DNA of 42,087 bases from Humidesulfovibrio sp. (GTDB taxonomy: Bacteria; Desulfobacterota; Desulfovibrionia; Desulfovibrionales; Desulfovibrionaceae): positions 1 through 42,087 of the forward strand of contig NZ_JAUYFU010000081.1 in NCBI RefSeq assembly GCF_030689645.1, given 5' to 3'. Below are positions 16,840-25,869 of the stretch, piece after piece. The stretch's first letter is position 1. Every line of letters begins with the position of its first letter. The notes beneath the pieces are model-generated. The model saw only the letters and a list, made by a program, of their open reading frames with translations. It did not search any database and was not told where the DNA came from. The translations under genes and the position numbers were made by a program.

Positions 16840-17994
16840 TCAGAGAGCAGACAGAAGGGAATCCAGGCGCAGGTCCGTCAGAACCTTGGCCACCAGCCGG
16901 GCGTGGCCGGAAGGGAATGCGAAACGGCTGAGTTCGGACGGCGCAACAAAGCGCGCCTCAGTGGCCTCGTTCAGGCGAAAAGCGCGCTCCGGGTCCAGGT
17001 CCGCATCCATGCGGCAGAAGAACCCATGCATGGTGATGCGATAGCGGGTGTAGCTGGAGCGCACCACGGCGATCTTGCCCGCAGGGGCCACGCGAAGCTC
17101 GGTCTCCTCCCGAAATTCCCGCACCAGCGCCTGCTCCGGGGTCTCCCCCTCCTCCAGCACCCCGCCGGGGAACTCCCACAGCCCAGGCCACACGTCGTCG
17201 GGCCTGCGTTTCTGGATGTAGAACCGCCCGCGGCTGGCCAGCACGCCGCAGGCCATGTTGATGCGGATTATTTCCGGCCCCGGCTTCAGCACTGGCCTGG
17301 ATTCCGCAGTGCCGCGCCTGTGGGCCATGCAGAAGGACGCCAACGGGCAGGCCGGACAGTGAGGCTTTCGCGGAGTGCAGACAAGCGCGCCCAGCTCCAT
17401 AAGCGCCTGATTGAAGCCTCGGGCGTTCAACGGGTCCAGCAGCTCCGAGGCCGCAGCCTCAATTCGCCGCCGGGAGGCCGGTTCGCTGACTGGCTCAGGC
17501 ATGTCCAGCAGGCGGGAGAACACCCGCAAAACGTTGGCGTCCACGGCTGGCAGGGGCTCGTTGTAGGCCACGCTGGCAATGGCCCCGGCAGTGTAGGGGC
17601 CTACCCCCGGCAGGGAGCGGATATCCTCGTGCGCGCGCGGGAACGTCCCGCCGTGGCGCTCCATGACCACCCGTGCCGCCTTGCGCAGGTTGCGGGCGCG
17701 GGAATAATAGCCCAGGCCCTCCCAGAGCTTGAGCACCTCGTCCTCGCCTGCCAGATCCAGACTCATGATGGTTGGAAAGCGGGCCAGAAAGCGCTCGAAA
17801 TAACCCACAGCCCGATCCATCTGGGTCTGTTGGAGCATGATCTCCGACAGCCAGACATGGTACGGGTCCAGGGTTCTGCGCCAGGGCAGATCGCGGGCGT
17901 TGGCGGCGAACCATCCCAGAAGCGCCTGTCGAAAGGCGACGGCATCAAGCTCCCCGGCAAGGCTCGCCAGAGGCTTAAGAGGCATTCTCGGCAC
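16840..17994 (-). CDS. mutY: A/G-specific adenine glycosylase MutY with C-terminal NUDIX-like domain
   Basis: Removes adenine mispaired with 8-oxoguanine. The HhH-GPD fold is clear: catalytic Glu at about residue 51 (WLSEIMLQQTQ), the helix-hairpin-helix LPGVGPYTAGAIAS (about 128-141), and the catalytic Asp in AVDANVLRV at about 152. A [4Fe-4S] loop follows with Cys at about 206, 213, 216 and 222 (C-x6-C-x2-C-x5-C). The C-terminal ~140 residues form the 8-oxoG-recognising domain and keep an almost complete NUDIX box (GGVLEEGETPEQALVREFRE, then ET). The start is GTG 17994 or ATG 17985. It lies 5 bases after gpmA in the same operon. Confidence 0.95.
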   Translation of the reverse strand: MPRMPLKPLASLAGELDAVAFRQALLGWFAANARDLPWRRTLDPYHVWLSEIMLQQTQMDRAVGYFERFLARFPTIMSLDLAGEDEVLKLWEGLGYYSRARNLRKAARVVMERHGGTFPRAHEDIRSLPGVGPYTAGAIASVAYNEPLPAVDANVLRVFSRLLDMPEPVSEPASRRRIEAAASELLDPLNARGFNQALMELGALVCTPRKPHCPACPLASFCMAHRRGTAESRPVLKPGPEIIRINMACGVLASRGRFYIQKRRPDDVWPGLWEFPGGVLEEGETPEQALVREFREETELRVAPAGKIAVVRSSYTRYRITMHGFFCRMDADLDPERAFRLNEATEARFVAPSELSRFAFPSGHARLVAKVLTDLRLDSLLSAL

Positions 17995-17999
17995 GCGTT

Positions 18000-18752
18000 T
18001 CAGCCTTTGACGCCCTTGGCCTGGTCGGCCACGGCCTTGGCCGCGCGCTCCACGGCCTCCGGGTCGCCCAAATACCGGCGGCCCAGGGATTTGAGGTCGT
18101 CGTCCAGGGTATACACCAGCGGCACCCCGGTGGGGATGTTCAATCCGGCCACCTCGTCGTCGCTCATGCCGTCCAGATATTTCACAAGCCCGCGCAGGGA
18201 ATTGCCGTGGGCGGCGATGACGAGCCGCTGCCCGGCGCGGATCTGCGGGGCCAGCACATCGTGCCAGTAGGGCATGACGCGGTCGATGGTGGTTTTGAGG
18301 CTTTCGCAGCGCGGCAGTTCGGCATCGGAAAGGCCGGCATAGCGAGGATCATGGCCTGGAAAACGTCCATCGGAGGGCTCCAGAGCCGGGGGCGGCACGT
18401 CAAAACTGCGCCGCCACTGGAACACTTGCTCCTCGCTGTATGCACGAGCGGTCTCAGCCTTGTTCAACCCCTGAAGCGCGCCGTAATGACGTTCGTTGAG
18501 CCGCCATGTGGTCTCAACCGGCAACCACATGAGGTCCATGTGTTCCTGCACTATCCACAAGGTGCGGATGGCCCTTCGAAGGTAGGAGGTGTGGCAGCGG
18601 TCAAAAATGAAGCCGCCTTCCTTCAGAAGCCGCGCGCCGTCCTCGGCCTCGGCCTGGCCCTGGGCGGAGAGGTCAACATCTGTCCAGCCGGTGAAACGGT
18701 TTTCCAGGTTCCACACGCTTTGCCCGTGGCGGATGAGCACCAGGGTATGCAT
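18000..18752 (-). CDS. gpmA: 2,3-bisphosphoglycerate-dependent phosphoglycerate mutase
   Basis: Interconverts 3- and 2-phosphoglycerate in glycolysis and gluconeogenesis. The N-terminus [20 protein letters not shown] contains the RHG signature with phosphorylated His9; Glu87 ([11 protein letters not shown]) and His182 ([10 protein letters not shown]) complete the active site. The length of 250 residues is normal for the dPGM family. It lies 34 bases after the 919-codon membrane-protein gene and 5 bases before mutY, suggesting one transcript of unrelated functions. Confidence 0.96.
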   Translation of the reverse strand: MHTLVLIRHGQSVWNLENRFTGWTDVDLSAQGQAEAEDGARLLKEGGFIFDRCHTSYLRRAIRTLWIVQEHMDLMWLPVETTWRLNERHYGALQGLNKAETARAYSEEQVFQWRRSFDVPPPALEPSDGRFPGHDPRYAGLSDAELPRCESLKTTIDRVMPYWHDVLAPQIRAGQRLVIAAHGNSLRGLVKYLDGMSDDEVAGLNIPTGVPLVYTLDDDLKSLGRRYLGDPEAVERAAKAVADQAKGVKG

Positions 18753-18786
18753 CCCCTTTCTCTCCTTTCGCCGCCCAAGGGGCGGG

Positions 18787-21546
18787 CTATTTCTTGCCAG
18801 GCCCCTTGGCTGCGGGCTTGGCGGCCGGTTTGGCCGGAGGCTTTGCAGCAGGTTTGGCCCCAGGCTTCGCGGCGGCGGCCTTGCCTCCCTGCTTGGAGGG
18901 CTTGGCTGAGGGCTTCTTCTGCTCGGCCCGGCGATCGGCGTCGGCCTCGAAGAGTTGCCGCTTCTTCCTCTCGAAACTCAACACGCTCATGAGCGAAGCC
19001 AGCCCAAGGGAGAAAAGCGTCACCAGGAAGATGAGCCCCTTCTGGAAATCCCACTTCTGGGCCAGGATGCCTTCCACCACCCAATTGCTGGCCATTTTAC
19101 TTGAATAAAAGAGCAGCACGGGAATGGTCAAGAGGGCCAGGGCCAGCCCCACCACCTCGATCCAGACGAAATTTTTGCCCAGAATCATGGCGAAGAGCGT
19201 GCTGTCGCGGACGATGCGCAAAGAGACCAGACGCTTGGACAAGGCGATGAGATGTTCCTCGATCTCCGGCACGTGGCGCCGCGCGGTGCGAAAGTTATCC
19301 GCAGTGCGCAGGGGCTGGGTCATGACCCAGTTGATACGCTTGACGCAGAAGTTGAAATCGCGGTTGAAGTCGCGCAGGAGCTTGGGGAAGGGAAACCAGC
19401 CAGCTTCGTACTGCACCTCGCGCAGGCGTTGGGCATAAAGCTTCACGCGCTCCTTGATGCGCTTGATTTCCTCGTCGATCTGCTTCTGCATCTCCAGGGC
19501 GAAGCCGTCCATGCCCTTGCCCACCTCTCGGAAGGCGACATAATTATCGGTATTCGCCAGGGCATCCATACGTTCAAGGTGGGCCAGCGCAGGCTTGCGG
19601 AAGGCGTGATCCTCCTCGAACCACTGCGGCAGCTCCTTGAGCAGGGCGGCGACCTTGACGCCGACGACCTTTGCCCGGGCCTGGGCGTCGCGCCATGGCC
19701 CCCACAGGCCAGAGAGCACATGCACCCGCCCCCGGTCGATCTCTGTATCAACCAGGATGCGGTTGAAGAACAGCGGGTCGCGATTCACAAGATCGGCGAA
19801 GATCTCCAGCGACTGGCCAGTGAAGCCCATTTTGACCATGCATACGCCCTCGCGGTACGTGGGCTCCAGCCACTTGGAGGAGCCGGCAAGAACCTGACGA
19901 TACAGCCCAAGAGCCTCGCGATAATCCGCCGCAACCTCGCGCAGGCGTGCCTGAAGGAAAAACACATAGCACTGCTGGATGTTGGTCTGGCCGATGCGCC
20001 CCGCCTCCTGCCAGTAGAACTGGGCCATGTGGTGGTCATCCGCCTCCAGCGCTATGAAGCCCTCAAGACAAGCGGCCTCGAAGCTGCGGCCAGCCTTGGC
20101 GCTCACAGCGCGCACGCACTCCTTGGCCTTCTCCAGGTCGCCCACCTGAAGCGACACAAAGGCTTCAGCCAGGGGCCAAGGCTCCTCTGGGCTCAGCTGC
20201 TCAGGCTCCACCGGCCATTCTCGGCTCTTGATGCGCTGCACCACGGGCAGCATGCCAAGTTGATAGGGAACGCCAATGGCGAACATGGCCCGAAACAAGG
20301 CAGCGTCAACTCCCTCGCCTCCAAAGAGCGATACCGCCTGTGACAGAAACCGCGTTGGATCGGCCTTCTCGTCCAGGTTCTTAAAAGCCTGGGCCATGTC
20401 CTCAAGATTCTTCCGGCCAAGATCAACCCAGACCTGCGAACGGAAAGGCGGCTGCGACTTGCTTGGGCATTGCAGGGCCGCATGATTCTTAAGACCGCAA
20501 TAATAGCACTCTTTAAGGGCCCCAGCCAGCAAACGGCGCGGCATAGGCATCTCGATGGTGCCCTGGCCGCCCTGCCCTTCCGCCTGTCGAATGCTCACGT
20601 TGCACCAGGAGTCCAGGGACTCCTGGTCACCGCCGTAGCTCACTTCGTTGACCTTGAAGGTATCATACAGGGCGTACCCGTCGCGGTACCGCATGTGCAG
20701 AAAATCCGATGACAGACGGTCCCAGTCCAGCCCCATCCGATGCGGCAGGTCCATGGAGAAAGACATGCCCCGCTGCTCGGTGATGGCGAAAACGCATGGC
20801 CAATAAGCGCGCTGGGTTGCCTTGAGGTCCGCCAAAAGCGTCGAGATCTCCGTGCAGTACAAGCGCAGTTGCCGGTAACTCTCCAGGGGAAATATGACGA
20901 AGCCCTTGGCGTCGTCGGCAAGATACCTGATGTTCAGCCGCTGAAACACGCCCTGGACCTCGGCGAAAAAGGCGCGCCAGCCGGCGATGGCCTCGCGCTC
21001 GCCCAGCCGCCCCAGTGGCCGGATGACGCCGTACCAATTGGCGGGGGAAGTATAGTCCATGCCCTGGTCGGCAACCAGGGGAGCCCAGCCCACGCCAGCC
21101 AAGCCTTGCATGGTGACCACCGGCCCGAAGGACAAGCCGTTGATGGCCTTCATGCCTTCGCTGACCTTGGGGTGCAGCAGCACTTCAAGGTCCTCGGACA
21201 CGCCAGCCTGCTGCCGGGTCAATTCGCGCGGGACGGACACACTCAGGCTCATGTCGTAACCCACTAAGGCAGTTACTGGAAAAACCTGACAAAACAGCGG
21301 CAGAGGATTCAGCTTGGCCCAGATTTGAAGCTTGGCGAGAGCGCGGAACACTTCGGGATTGAAGGACACCCAGAAACTCTGGCAGGGGTCATCCACAAGC
21401 TGAACGAGCCCGTGATCGCGCAGGGTGTGGCCCACGGCGTTGTTGAACGAGCCGGACCACACCAGCCACAGGCCGTAGCCAGAGCTGATGAGGCGCGCCT
21501 GGGAGACGCTTTGCAGTCTTTCCAACAAGGTCGAAAGCGTATACAT
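18787..21546 (-). CDS. Large membrane-anchored protein with a CCHC zinc knuckle and TPR-like region
   Basis: No function recognised for this 919-residue protein. The N-terminal ~340 residues are of unknown fold. At 347-360 a perfect C-x2-C-x4-H-x4-C motif ([14 protein letters not shown]) matches the zinc knuckle consensus. Residues about 410-600 look like degenerate tetratricopeptide repeats ([40 protein letters not shown]). A charged helical part (about 640-720) may be coiled coil. Two hydrophobic segments follow (about 793-814 and 837-856), then a basic tail rich in K-P-A repeats ([20 protein letters not shown]) to the end. There is no signal peptide, so the zinc knuckle is probably cytoplasmic. 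It heads an operon with gpmA and mutY and is divergent from the moaE-like gene, only 36 bases away. Confidence 0.85.
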   Translation of the reverse strand: MYTLSTLLERLQSVSQARLISSGYGLWLVWSGSFNNAVGHTLRDHGLVQLVDDPCQSFWVSFNPEVFRALAKLQIWAKLNPLPLFCQVFPVTALVGYDMSLSVSVPRELTRQQAGVSEDLEVLLHPKVSEGMKAINGLSFGPVVTMQGLAGVGWAPLVADQGMDYTSPANWYGVIRPLGRLGEREAIAGWRAFFAEVQGVFQRLNIRYLADDAKGFVIFPLESYRQLRLYCTEISTLLADLKATQRAYWPCVFAITEQRGMSFSMDLPHRMGLDWDRLSSDFLHMRYRDGYALYDTFKVNEVSYGGDQESLDSWCNVSIRQAEGQGGQGTIEMPMPRRLLAGALKECYYCGLKNHAALQCPSKSQPPFRSQVWVDLGRKNLEDMAQAFKNLDEKADPTRFLSQAVSLFGGEGVDAALFRAMFAIGVPYQLGMLPVVQRIKSREWPVEPEQLSPEEPWPLAEAFVSLQVGDLEKAKECVRAVSAKAGRSFEAACLEGFIALEADDHHMAQFYWQEAGRIGQTNIQQCYVFFLQARLREVAADYREALGLYRQVLAGSSKWLEPTYREGVCMVKMGFTGQSLEIFADLVNRDPLFFNRILVDTEIDRGRVHVLSGLWGPWRDAQARAKVVGVKVAALLKELPQWFEEDHAFRKPALAHLERMDALANTDNYVAFREVGKGMDGFALEMQKQIDEEIKRIKERVKLYAQRLREVQYEAGWFPFPKLLRDFNRDFNFCVKRINWVMTQPLRTADNFRTARRHVPEIEEHLIALSKRLVSLRIVRDSTLFAMILGKNFVWIEVVGLALALLTIPVLLFYSSKMASNWVVEGILAQKWDFQKGLIFLVTLFSLGLASLMSVLSFERKKRQLFEADADRRAEQKKPSAKPSKQGGKAAAAKPGAKPAAKPPAKPAAKPAAKGPGKK

Positions 21547-21582
21547 TTCCTCTCCAGGTCAACCCCATACCGGAGGTCTCTT

Positions 21583-21945
21583 ATGGACATAAGCCATGCA
21601 ATCGCAGAACTCAAGAAGCAGCCGGGCTTCACGGATAACGTCGGCATGATTCTCGTCCACAACGGCGTTGTGCGCGGCTGGTCCAGAAAGGACCATGCGG
21701 ACATCACCGCCATCGAGATCACCCCGGACCAAGCCAAGATCAAGGCCCTGTGCGAGGAGTTCGAAAAACGCCCCGGAATCTTCCGCGCCATCGCCCACGC
21801 CAACAGCGGGCTCATGCAACCAGGCGACGACGTGCTCTTCCTCATCGTGGCAGGAGACATCCGCGAGAACGTCAAACCCGCCCTGGCCGATCTGCTGGAC
21901 CGCATCAAAAGCGAAGCCGTTACTAAGCGGGAAATCTTTGGCTAG
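21583..21945 (+). CDS. moaE: MoaE-like molybdopterin synthase catalytic subunit
   Basis: MoaE with MoaD converts cyclic pyranopterin monophosphate to molybdopterin. The 120-residue protein has GMILVHNGVVRGWSRKD near its N-terminus and a C-terminal part that fits MoaE: IAHANSGLMQPGDDVLFLIV, AGDIRENVKPAL, LDRIKSEAVTKREIF. The two active-site lysines of E. coli MoaE have plausible counterparts (DRIK and TKRE), while the usual HR pair reads IR. It is shorter than E. coli MoaE (150). ATG 21583 is preceded by GGAGG at 6 bases; a longer frame from 21325 overlaps the divergent gene and is rejected. No moaD or moaC gene is adjacent. The assignment is to a divergent MoaE. Confidence 0.8.
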   Translation: MDISHAIAELKKQPGFTDNVGMILVHNGVVRGWSRKDHADITAIEITPDQAKIKALCEEFEKRPGIFRAIAHANSGLMQPGDDVLFLIVAGDIRENVKPALADLLDRIKSEAVTKREIFG

Positions 21946-22004
21946 CCTGCGCTTGCGCTGCCCTTCTCATCGGCACTCTGGACTGGGAGCATAAGGCTTT
22001 AGCC

Positions 22005-23111
22005 ATGGTTATAGTCCAGGTCGTCAACGTCCGCTGGTTCAACGCCACCGTGTGGTACGGGCTTTATCTCGCCCGATTGTTGCGAGATGCCGGCCACACG
22101 GTGGTGGTTCTCACTCAGGCTGGCACGCAAAGCCATAAAAAAGCATTGGAATGGGGGCTTGATGCGCGCCCGATGGACCTGAACACGTCCAACCCTTTGC
22201 GCCTGGCCGTCACCCTGTGCAAGCTCATCACGCTGTTGCGCGCACTGAAGCCGCAAATCGTCAACTGTCACCGGGGCGAAGGCTTCTTCCTCTGGGGGAT
22301 TCTCAAAGCTCTGGGCTTCGGGTTCCGGCTGGTGCGCACCAGGGGCGACCAGCGGCCACCAAGGGCCGATGCGCTGAACCGTTTCCTGCATTCGAAGGTG
22401 GCCGACGCCGTGGTTGTGACGAACTCGCGCATGGCCCGGCATTTCCTCTCCGCCATGAAGACCCCGGAAGACAAGGTCTGGCTCATCCACGGCGGCGTGG
22501 ACCGTGAACGTTTCCGCTTCGATTCCGCCGGGCGCGAGCGCGTGCGCGCGGAGTTCGGCTTCGGGCCGCGGGAGACCGTCATCGCCCTGCTAGGCCGCTT
22601 CGACAAAGTCAAGGGCCAGCGGGAGACGCTGGAGGCCGTGACCAGGCTGGTCTACAAGCAAAGCTACCGCCGCGTGCGGCTCATGCTGCTGGGATTCGGA
22701 AGCGCCACCGGGGAAGACGAGGTCCGGGGTTGGATCAAAGAATTCAAGCTGGAGCGCTTCGTGGTCATAACTGGCCGCCGCGATGACGTTGCCGCCTGCA
22801 TCTCTGCCGCTGACATAGGCATCGTGGCTTCGCTTTGGTCCGAGACCATCGCCCGCGCGGCCCTGGAGATAATGGCCGCAGGCAGGCCGCTCATCTCCTC
22901 GGACGTCGGCGTCATGCCCGACCTTCTGCCGCCGGAAGCCCTGTTCCCGGCGGGCGATGTGGACGCCATGACCCGCATGCTCACACGAGCCATCGACGAC
23001 GCCTCATTCCGCCAGGAAAATCTCAAGGCCTGCGACCTGACGCTTTCGCAACTCTCCGGGCGGGACTTCCTGCAGCGCACCCTCACCCTCTACGAGGGTT
23101 TCTTCGACTAG
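22005..23111 (+). CDS. GT4-type glycosyltransferase
   Basis: Predicted cytoplasmic retaining glycosyltransferase, probably for cell-surface polysaccharide. The N-terminal Rossmann half begins VIVQVVNVRWFNATVWYGLY with a donor/acceptor-side loop; the C-terminal half has WLIHGGVDRERF, IALLGRFDKVKGQ (phosphate-binding strand and loop), VVITGRRDDVAACISAADIG, and the EX7E motif SETIARAALEIMAAGRPL. The length of 368 residues is usual for GT4. The acceptor and sugar are unknown. The upstream moaE-like gene ends 59 bases before; no other polysaccharide genes are adjacent, although rfbA lies 4.5 kb away. Confidence 0.85.
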   Translation: MVIVQVVNVRWFNATVWYGLYLARLLRDAGHTVVVLTQAGTQSHKKALEWGLDARPMDLNTSNPLRLAVTLCKLITLLRALKPQIVNCHRGEGFFLWGILKALGFGFRLVRTRGDQRPPRADALNRFLHSKVADAVVVTNSRMARHFLSAMKTPEDKVWLIHGGVDRERFRFDSAGRERVRAEFGFGPRETVIALLGRFDKVKGQRETLEAVTRLVYKQSYRRVRLMLLGFGSATGEDEVRGWIKEFKLERFVVITGRRDDVAACISAADIGIVASLWSETIARAALEIMAAGRPLISSDVGVMPDLLPPEALFPAGDVDAMTRMLTRAIDDASFRQENLKACDLTLSQLSGRDFLQRTLTLYEGFFD

Positions 23112-23133
23112 GCAGAGCCATCCCGGAAGGCCG

Positions 23134-24126
23134 CTACCAGTCGTTCTCAGAGGCCTGCGCATCCTCGCCGCGCAAGCGGTCGGCGACGGCCATGATGGTG
23201 CGCGTGTAAGTGTGGGAGTGGTTGTAGCGATACAGCACGGCCATCTGGCGCTCACGCGAGAGGTTGGCCTTCCAGCCGTTTGCGGAAAGAAACCGGGCCG
23301 TGCTGAGCACTGCATCCAAGGGGTTGAACAGATCCACGCGGCCATCGCCGTCCAGGTCGGCACCATAGCGCACGGCATTGGTGGGCATGAACTGGCAAAT
23401 GCCTATGGCTCCGTAAACTGATCCCGGTATGGTGGCGGGATCATAGCCCGCGCTCTTGGCGTATATCAACAGGGCCTTGAGTTCCTTGTAAGCCCAGGAG
23501 GCTTTTTGCGCCGTGCGCCAGCGCAGCCACAGGGCAAGCTCCGGGGTCAGGTCACGGTGCTCTATGTGCGGAGCAACCAGGGAGAAATCGCCCGCAAGGG
23601 CCATGCTTGCCAGGGTGGCCAGGGCGCTCTTACTCCCCACGTTGCGACCCAGCTTGGTTTCAACAAGCAGCAGCGCAGTAAGCACTTCTTCAGGCACGCC
23701 GTAGCGAAGCTTGGCTTCGCGCAATGCTGTGCGCTGGGTATCCAAAAAACCACGCGCCTGCATGAGGAGAAATGGGTTGAGATAACTGACGTACAGCTCC
23801 GGCGCCTCTGACTTCGGCTTGCCGACAGAGAGCTTGACCTCCAGCAACGCGTTCATCTTGCGCGCCATGACAAGGGGATCAAATCGCAGTTCGGAGCGAG
23901 AGAACAGCCCGTTCAACCTCACCGGGTCAAAGCCGTCCTCAGCAAGTCTTCGGGTAAGCGGATCCCACACGCCCTGGGCCAGGGCCACGCTAGGCAGCAA
24001 CAAAACCATAAGCAGAAGCGCGGCCCCGAGAGGCCGCGCCAGAAGACTCCGCTTGCGCGCCTTGCGGGCCGCGCGGCAGGCTAAAGCGCCAAAAGGAATC
24101 CGCTCACAGGCGATCCATAGGCACAA
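23134..24126 (-). CDS. mltB: Lytic murein transglycosylase B-type protein
   Basis: Cleaves peptidoglycan glycan strands in the periplasm. A basic n-region (RKARKRSLLARPLG) and a hydrophobic core (AALLLMVLLLPSVALA) form the signal peptide. The MltB family core is clear: catalytic Glu in LTALLLVETKLGRNVG, then TLASMAL, the motif GSVYGAIGICQFMPTNAVRYG, and a Ca-loop-like DLDGDGRVDLFNPLDA. I chose TTG at 24124-24126 because AGGAGG (24133-24138) lies 6 bases upstream; ATG codons further upstream (to 24168) lack such a site. The gene start overlaps the end of the small zinc-ribbon gene by 23 bases, so the two are co-transcribed and probably coupled. Confidence 0.87.
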   Translation of the reverse strand: MCLWIACERIPFGALACRAARKARKRSLLARPLGAALLLMVLLLPSVALAQGVWDPLTRRLAEDGFDPVRLNGLFSRSELRFDPLVMARKMNALLEVKLSVGKPKSEAPELYVSYLNPFLLMQARGFLDTQRTALREAKLRYGVPEEVLTALLLVETKLGRNVGSKSALATLASMALAGDFSLVAPHIEHRDLTPELALWLRWRTAQKASWAYKELKALLIYAKSAGYDPATIPGSVYGAIGICQFMPTNAVRYGADLDGDGRVDLFNPLDAVLSTARFLSANGWKANLSRERQMAVLYRYNHSHTYTRTIMAVADRLRGEDAQASENDW

Positions 24127-24325
24127 AGCCCACCTCCTCATCAAAATCCTCATCCAACTGGTGCGCAAAATCCTGAATCTTATGGGCGGCGCCGCACGCC
24201 GTGCAACGCAAACTGACCTCTCGTCAGGCCCGATTCACATACAAAGCGCCACCGCAGACCGGGCACTTCAGGCCATCCAGGGTGCGAACCTCTGGCCGCC
24301 TGCGGTATGAAGACAAAAAACTCAT
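24104..24325 (-). CDS. Probable small selenoprotein, dual-CxxC zinc ribbon with in-frame TGA
   Basis: From ATG 24325 (ribosome-binding site AGGAG, overlapping the tolC-like stop) the frame encodes 33 residues ending KCPVCGGALYVNRA, then TGA (24224-24226), then 39 more residues in the same frame (REVSLRCTACGAAHKIQDFA ... FVPMDRL) before a TGA at 24104. The CPVC and CTAC knuckles are 16 codons apart including the TGA, the spacing of one zinc ribbon, so the parts belong together. A 9-bp hairpin with a GGC loop (24189-24209) follows the TGA; its loop begins 23 bases after it with G, within the published bacterial SECIS model. I therefore read TGA as selenocysteine, giving 73 residues. I recall, without being able to check, a RefSeq family named dual CXXC motif small (seleno)protein. 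Alternatives are a nonsense-mutated gene or a 33-residue peptide. It sits between tolC-like and mltB in one operon. Confidence 0.75.
24189..24209 (-). promoter_or_regulatory. SECIS-like hairpin
   Basis: Minus-strand GCGTTGCAC and GTGCGGCGC pair over 9 bp (two G-U) with loop GGC. The loop starts 23 bases after the in-frame TGA. Bacterial SECIS elements lie immediately after the UGA inside the coding region, have a 3-14 base loop with a G among its first two bases, and a UGA-loop distance of roughly 16-37 bases. Confidence 0.6.
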
Positions 24326-24335
24326 GTTCCGGCTC

Positions 24336-25730
24336 CTAGCGAATCTCCAGAGGCGGATTTTTTTCGCCCATGGCCACATAAAGGTTGGAAAGCGCTGTCT
24401 GATAGTCGGACAAGGCCTGAGAAAGAGAGGCCTCGCTCGTGCTGACCTTGGACTGGGCGTCCAACACATCGGTGTTGGTGCCCACCTGGGCCTGATAGCG
24501 GGCAAGGGCCATGCGGTAGGACTCGCGAGAAGCCTCCACAGACTTTCTGGCAACGCCGATGCGGTCCGCGGCTTCACGCTGGTTCAGCAGATACTGCTTC
24601 ACCTCGAACCCGGCGCCCAACTTGGTGTTCTCAAGGTCGGCGCGCATCTTGTTCACGTTTTCGCCGCCGCTCTTGTACTTGTTGTAGGTGCTGCCCCACT
24701 GGAAGAATGTCCACGAGGCGTTGGCGCCAACGGTCCAGTACTCGCGGGCCGAGTTGGACAGGTACTTGCTCTCGTTCACCGAGGGGCTGTCGCCCTTTTT
24801 ATAATAGTTATAGTCTGCGCTGACCTGCGGGTAGAAACTGCTTCCCGCGATGGTCTGATCCTTTTCGGCTATGCCCACGCTCTTGACGCCGATGAGGATA
24901 TCCGGGCGGGCCTTGTAAGCGCGGTTCAGGCAGTCGTTGAGCCCCATGCTGAACGGCATGTAGCTCAACTCGCCCACATACTCTACCGGAGCCTCAAGGG
25001 GCAGGTTCAACAAGGAATTCAGCTTGGCGCGAGTGGTATCCAGGGAGTTCTTGGCCTTGAGCAGATCCTGCTCTGCGTTGGCCTCGTCCACCTCGGCCTG
25101 GAGCACGTCGAGCTTAGGCTTCAAGCCGACATCGTAAAAGGCCTGGGTGACCTTGAGCTGCGACTTCAGGCGCTCAACGGAGTCCTGCGCGCTCTTCACG
25201 TCCATCTTGGCCTTAAGGTGCGAAAGATAGTTGGTCTGGATGGCGCTGATGAGAGCCAGCTCGGTTTGGGTGAGCTTGGCCTCGTTCTGTTCCTTGGCCA
25301 GCTTGGCCTTTTGGAAGGTGGACAGGAGCTGAAAACCCGTGAACACAGGCTGATGCAAGTTCAACTGGGCGGACCAGACGGTCTGGTCGCTGGTGGTGAC
25401 TCCGCCGGATTTTTGCTGCTGATCGTAGTTCAGCACTCCGTAAGATGCCGTCGCCTTAGGCAGAAAATCAGCCATGGCAGAGTTCACGTCGTACTCGCTG
25501 CCCAAAAGCTGCGCGCGCGCTGAAACCATGGTGGGATTGTTGGCCAGGCCATGCTCCACCGCCTGCTTCAGGCCGAATGTGTTCGGCAAAGCCTGGATTG
25601 TTCCTTGCGCAGTGGCAGGCTGTGCCGCCATGGCCGCTGTTGGTGCGCCGTCTTGAGCAAAGGCTGGCCCTGCAAGACATAAGGCCAAAGCGAGGACCGG
25701 AAGGGTGCGAAAGACTTTTTTGCGCGTCAT
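24336..25730 (-). CDS. TolC-family outer-membrane efflux protein
   Basis: Outer-membrane channel component of a type I secretion or efflux system. A cleavable signal peptide (MTRKKVFRTLPVLALALCLA, then GPAFA) precedes the mature protein. Two OEP repeats are visible, each with long helices rich in Ala, Gln and Lys (LKQAVEHGLANNPTMVSARA; LNDCLNRAYKARPDILIGVK; VARKSVEASRESYRMALARY; SLSQALSDYQTALSNLYVAM). The length of 464 residues is usual. No inner-membrane pump or adaptor gene is adjacent. It heads an operon with the small selenoprotein candidate (11 bases downstream) and mltB. About 140 bases without a gene separate it from the MogA-like gene. Confidence 0.92.
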   Translation of the reverse strand: MTRKKVFRTLPVLALALCLAGPAFAQDGAPTAAMAAQPATAQGTIQALPNTFGLKQAVEHGLANNPTMVSARAQLLGSEYDVNSAMADFLPKATASYGVLNYDQQQKSGGVTTSDQTVWSAQLNLHQPVFTGFQLLSTFQKAKLAKEQNEAKLTQTELALISAIQTNYLSHLKAKMDVKSAQDSVERLKSQLKVTQAFYDVGLKPKLDVLQAEVDEANAEQDLLKAKNSLDTTRAKLNSLLNLPLEAPVEYVGELSYMPFSMGLNDCLNRAYKARPDILIGVKSVGIAEKDQTIAGSSFYPQVSADYNYYKKGDSPSVNESKYLSNSAREYWTVGANASWTFFQWGSTYNKYKSGGENVNKMRADLENTKLGAGFEVKQYLLNQREAADRIGVARKSVEASRESYRMALARYQAQVGTNTDVLDAQSKVSTSEASLSQALSDYQTALSNLYVAMGEKNPPLEIR

Positions 25731-25869
25731 AAGCTATCCTTGTGCTGCTCGTTTAAGTGCGGCTTCAGGTCGCCGTACTTATCTATCGGTAACTTTCAAT
25801 CGAACATTAGTACTAAACAGATTAACTGGATGCAAGGATCAATACTCTCATTAAACAGCCCGGCATCGT

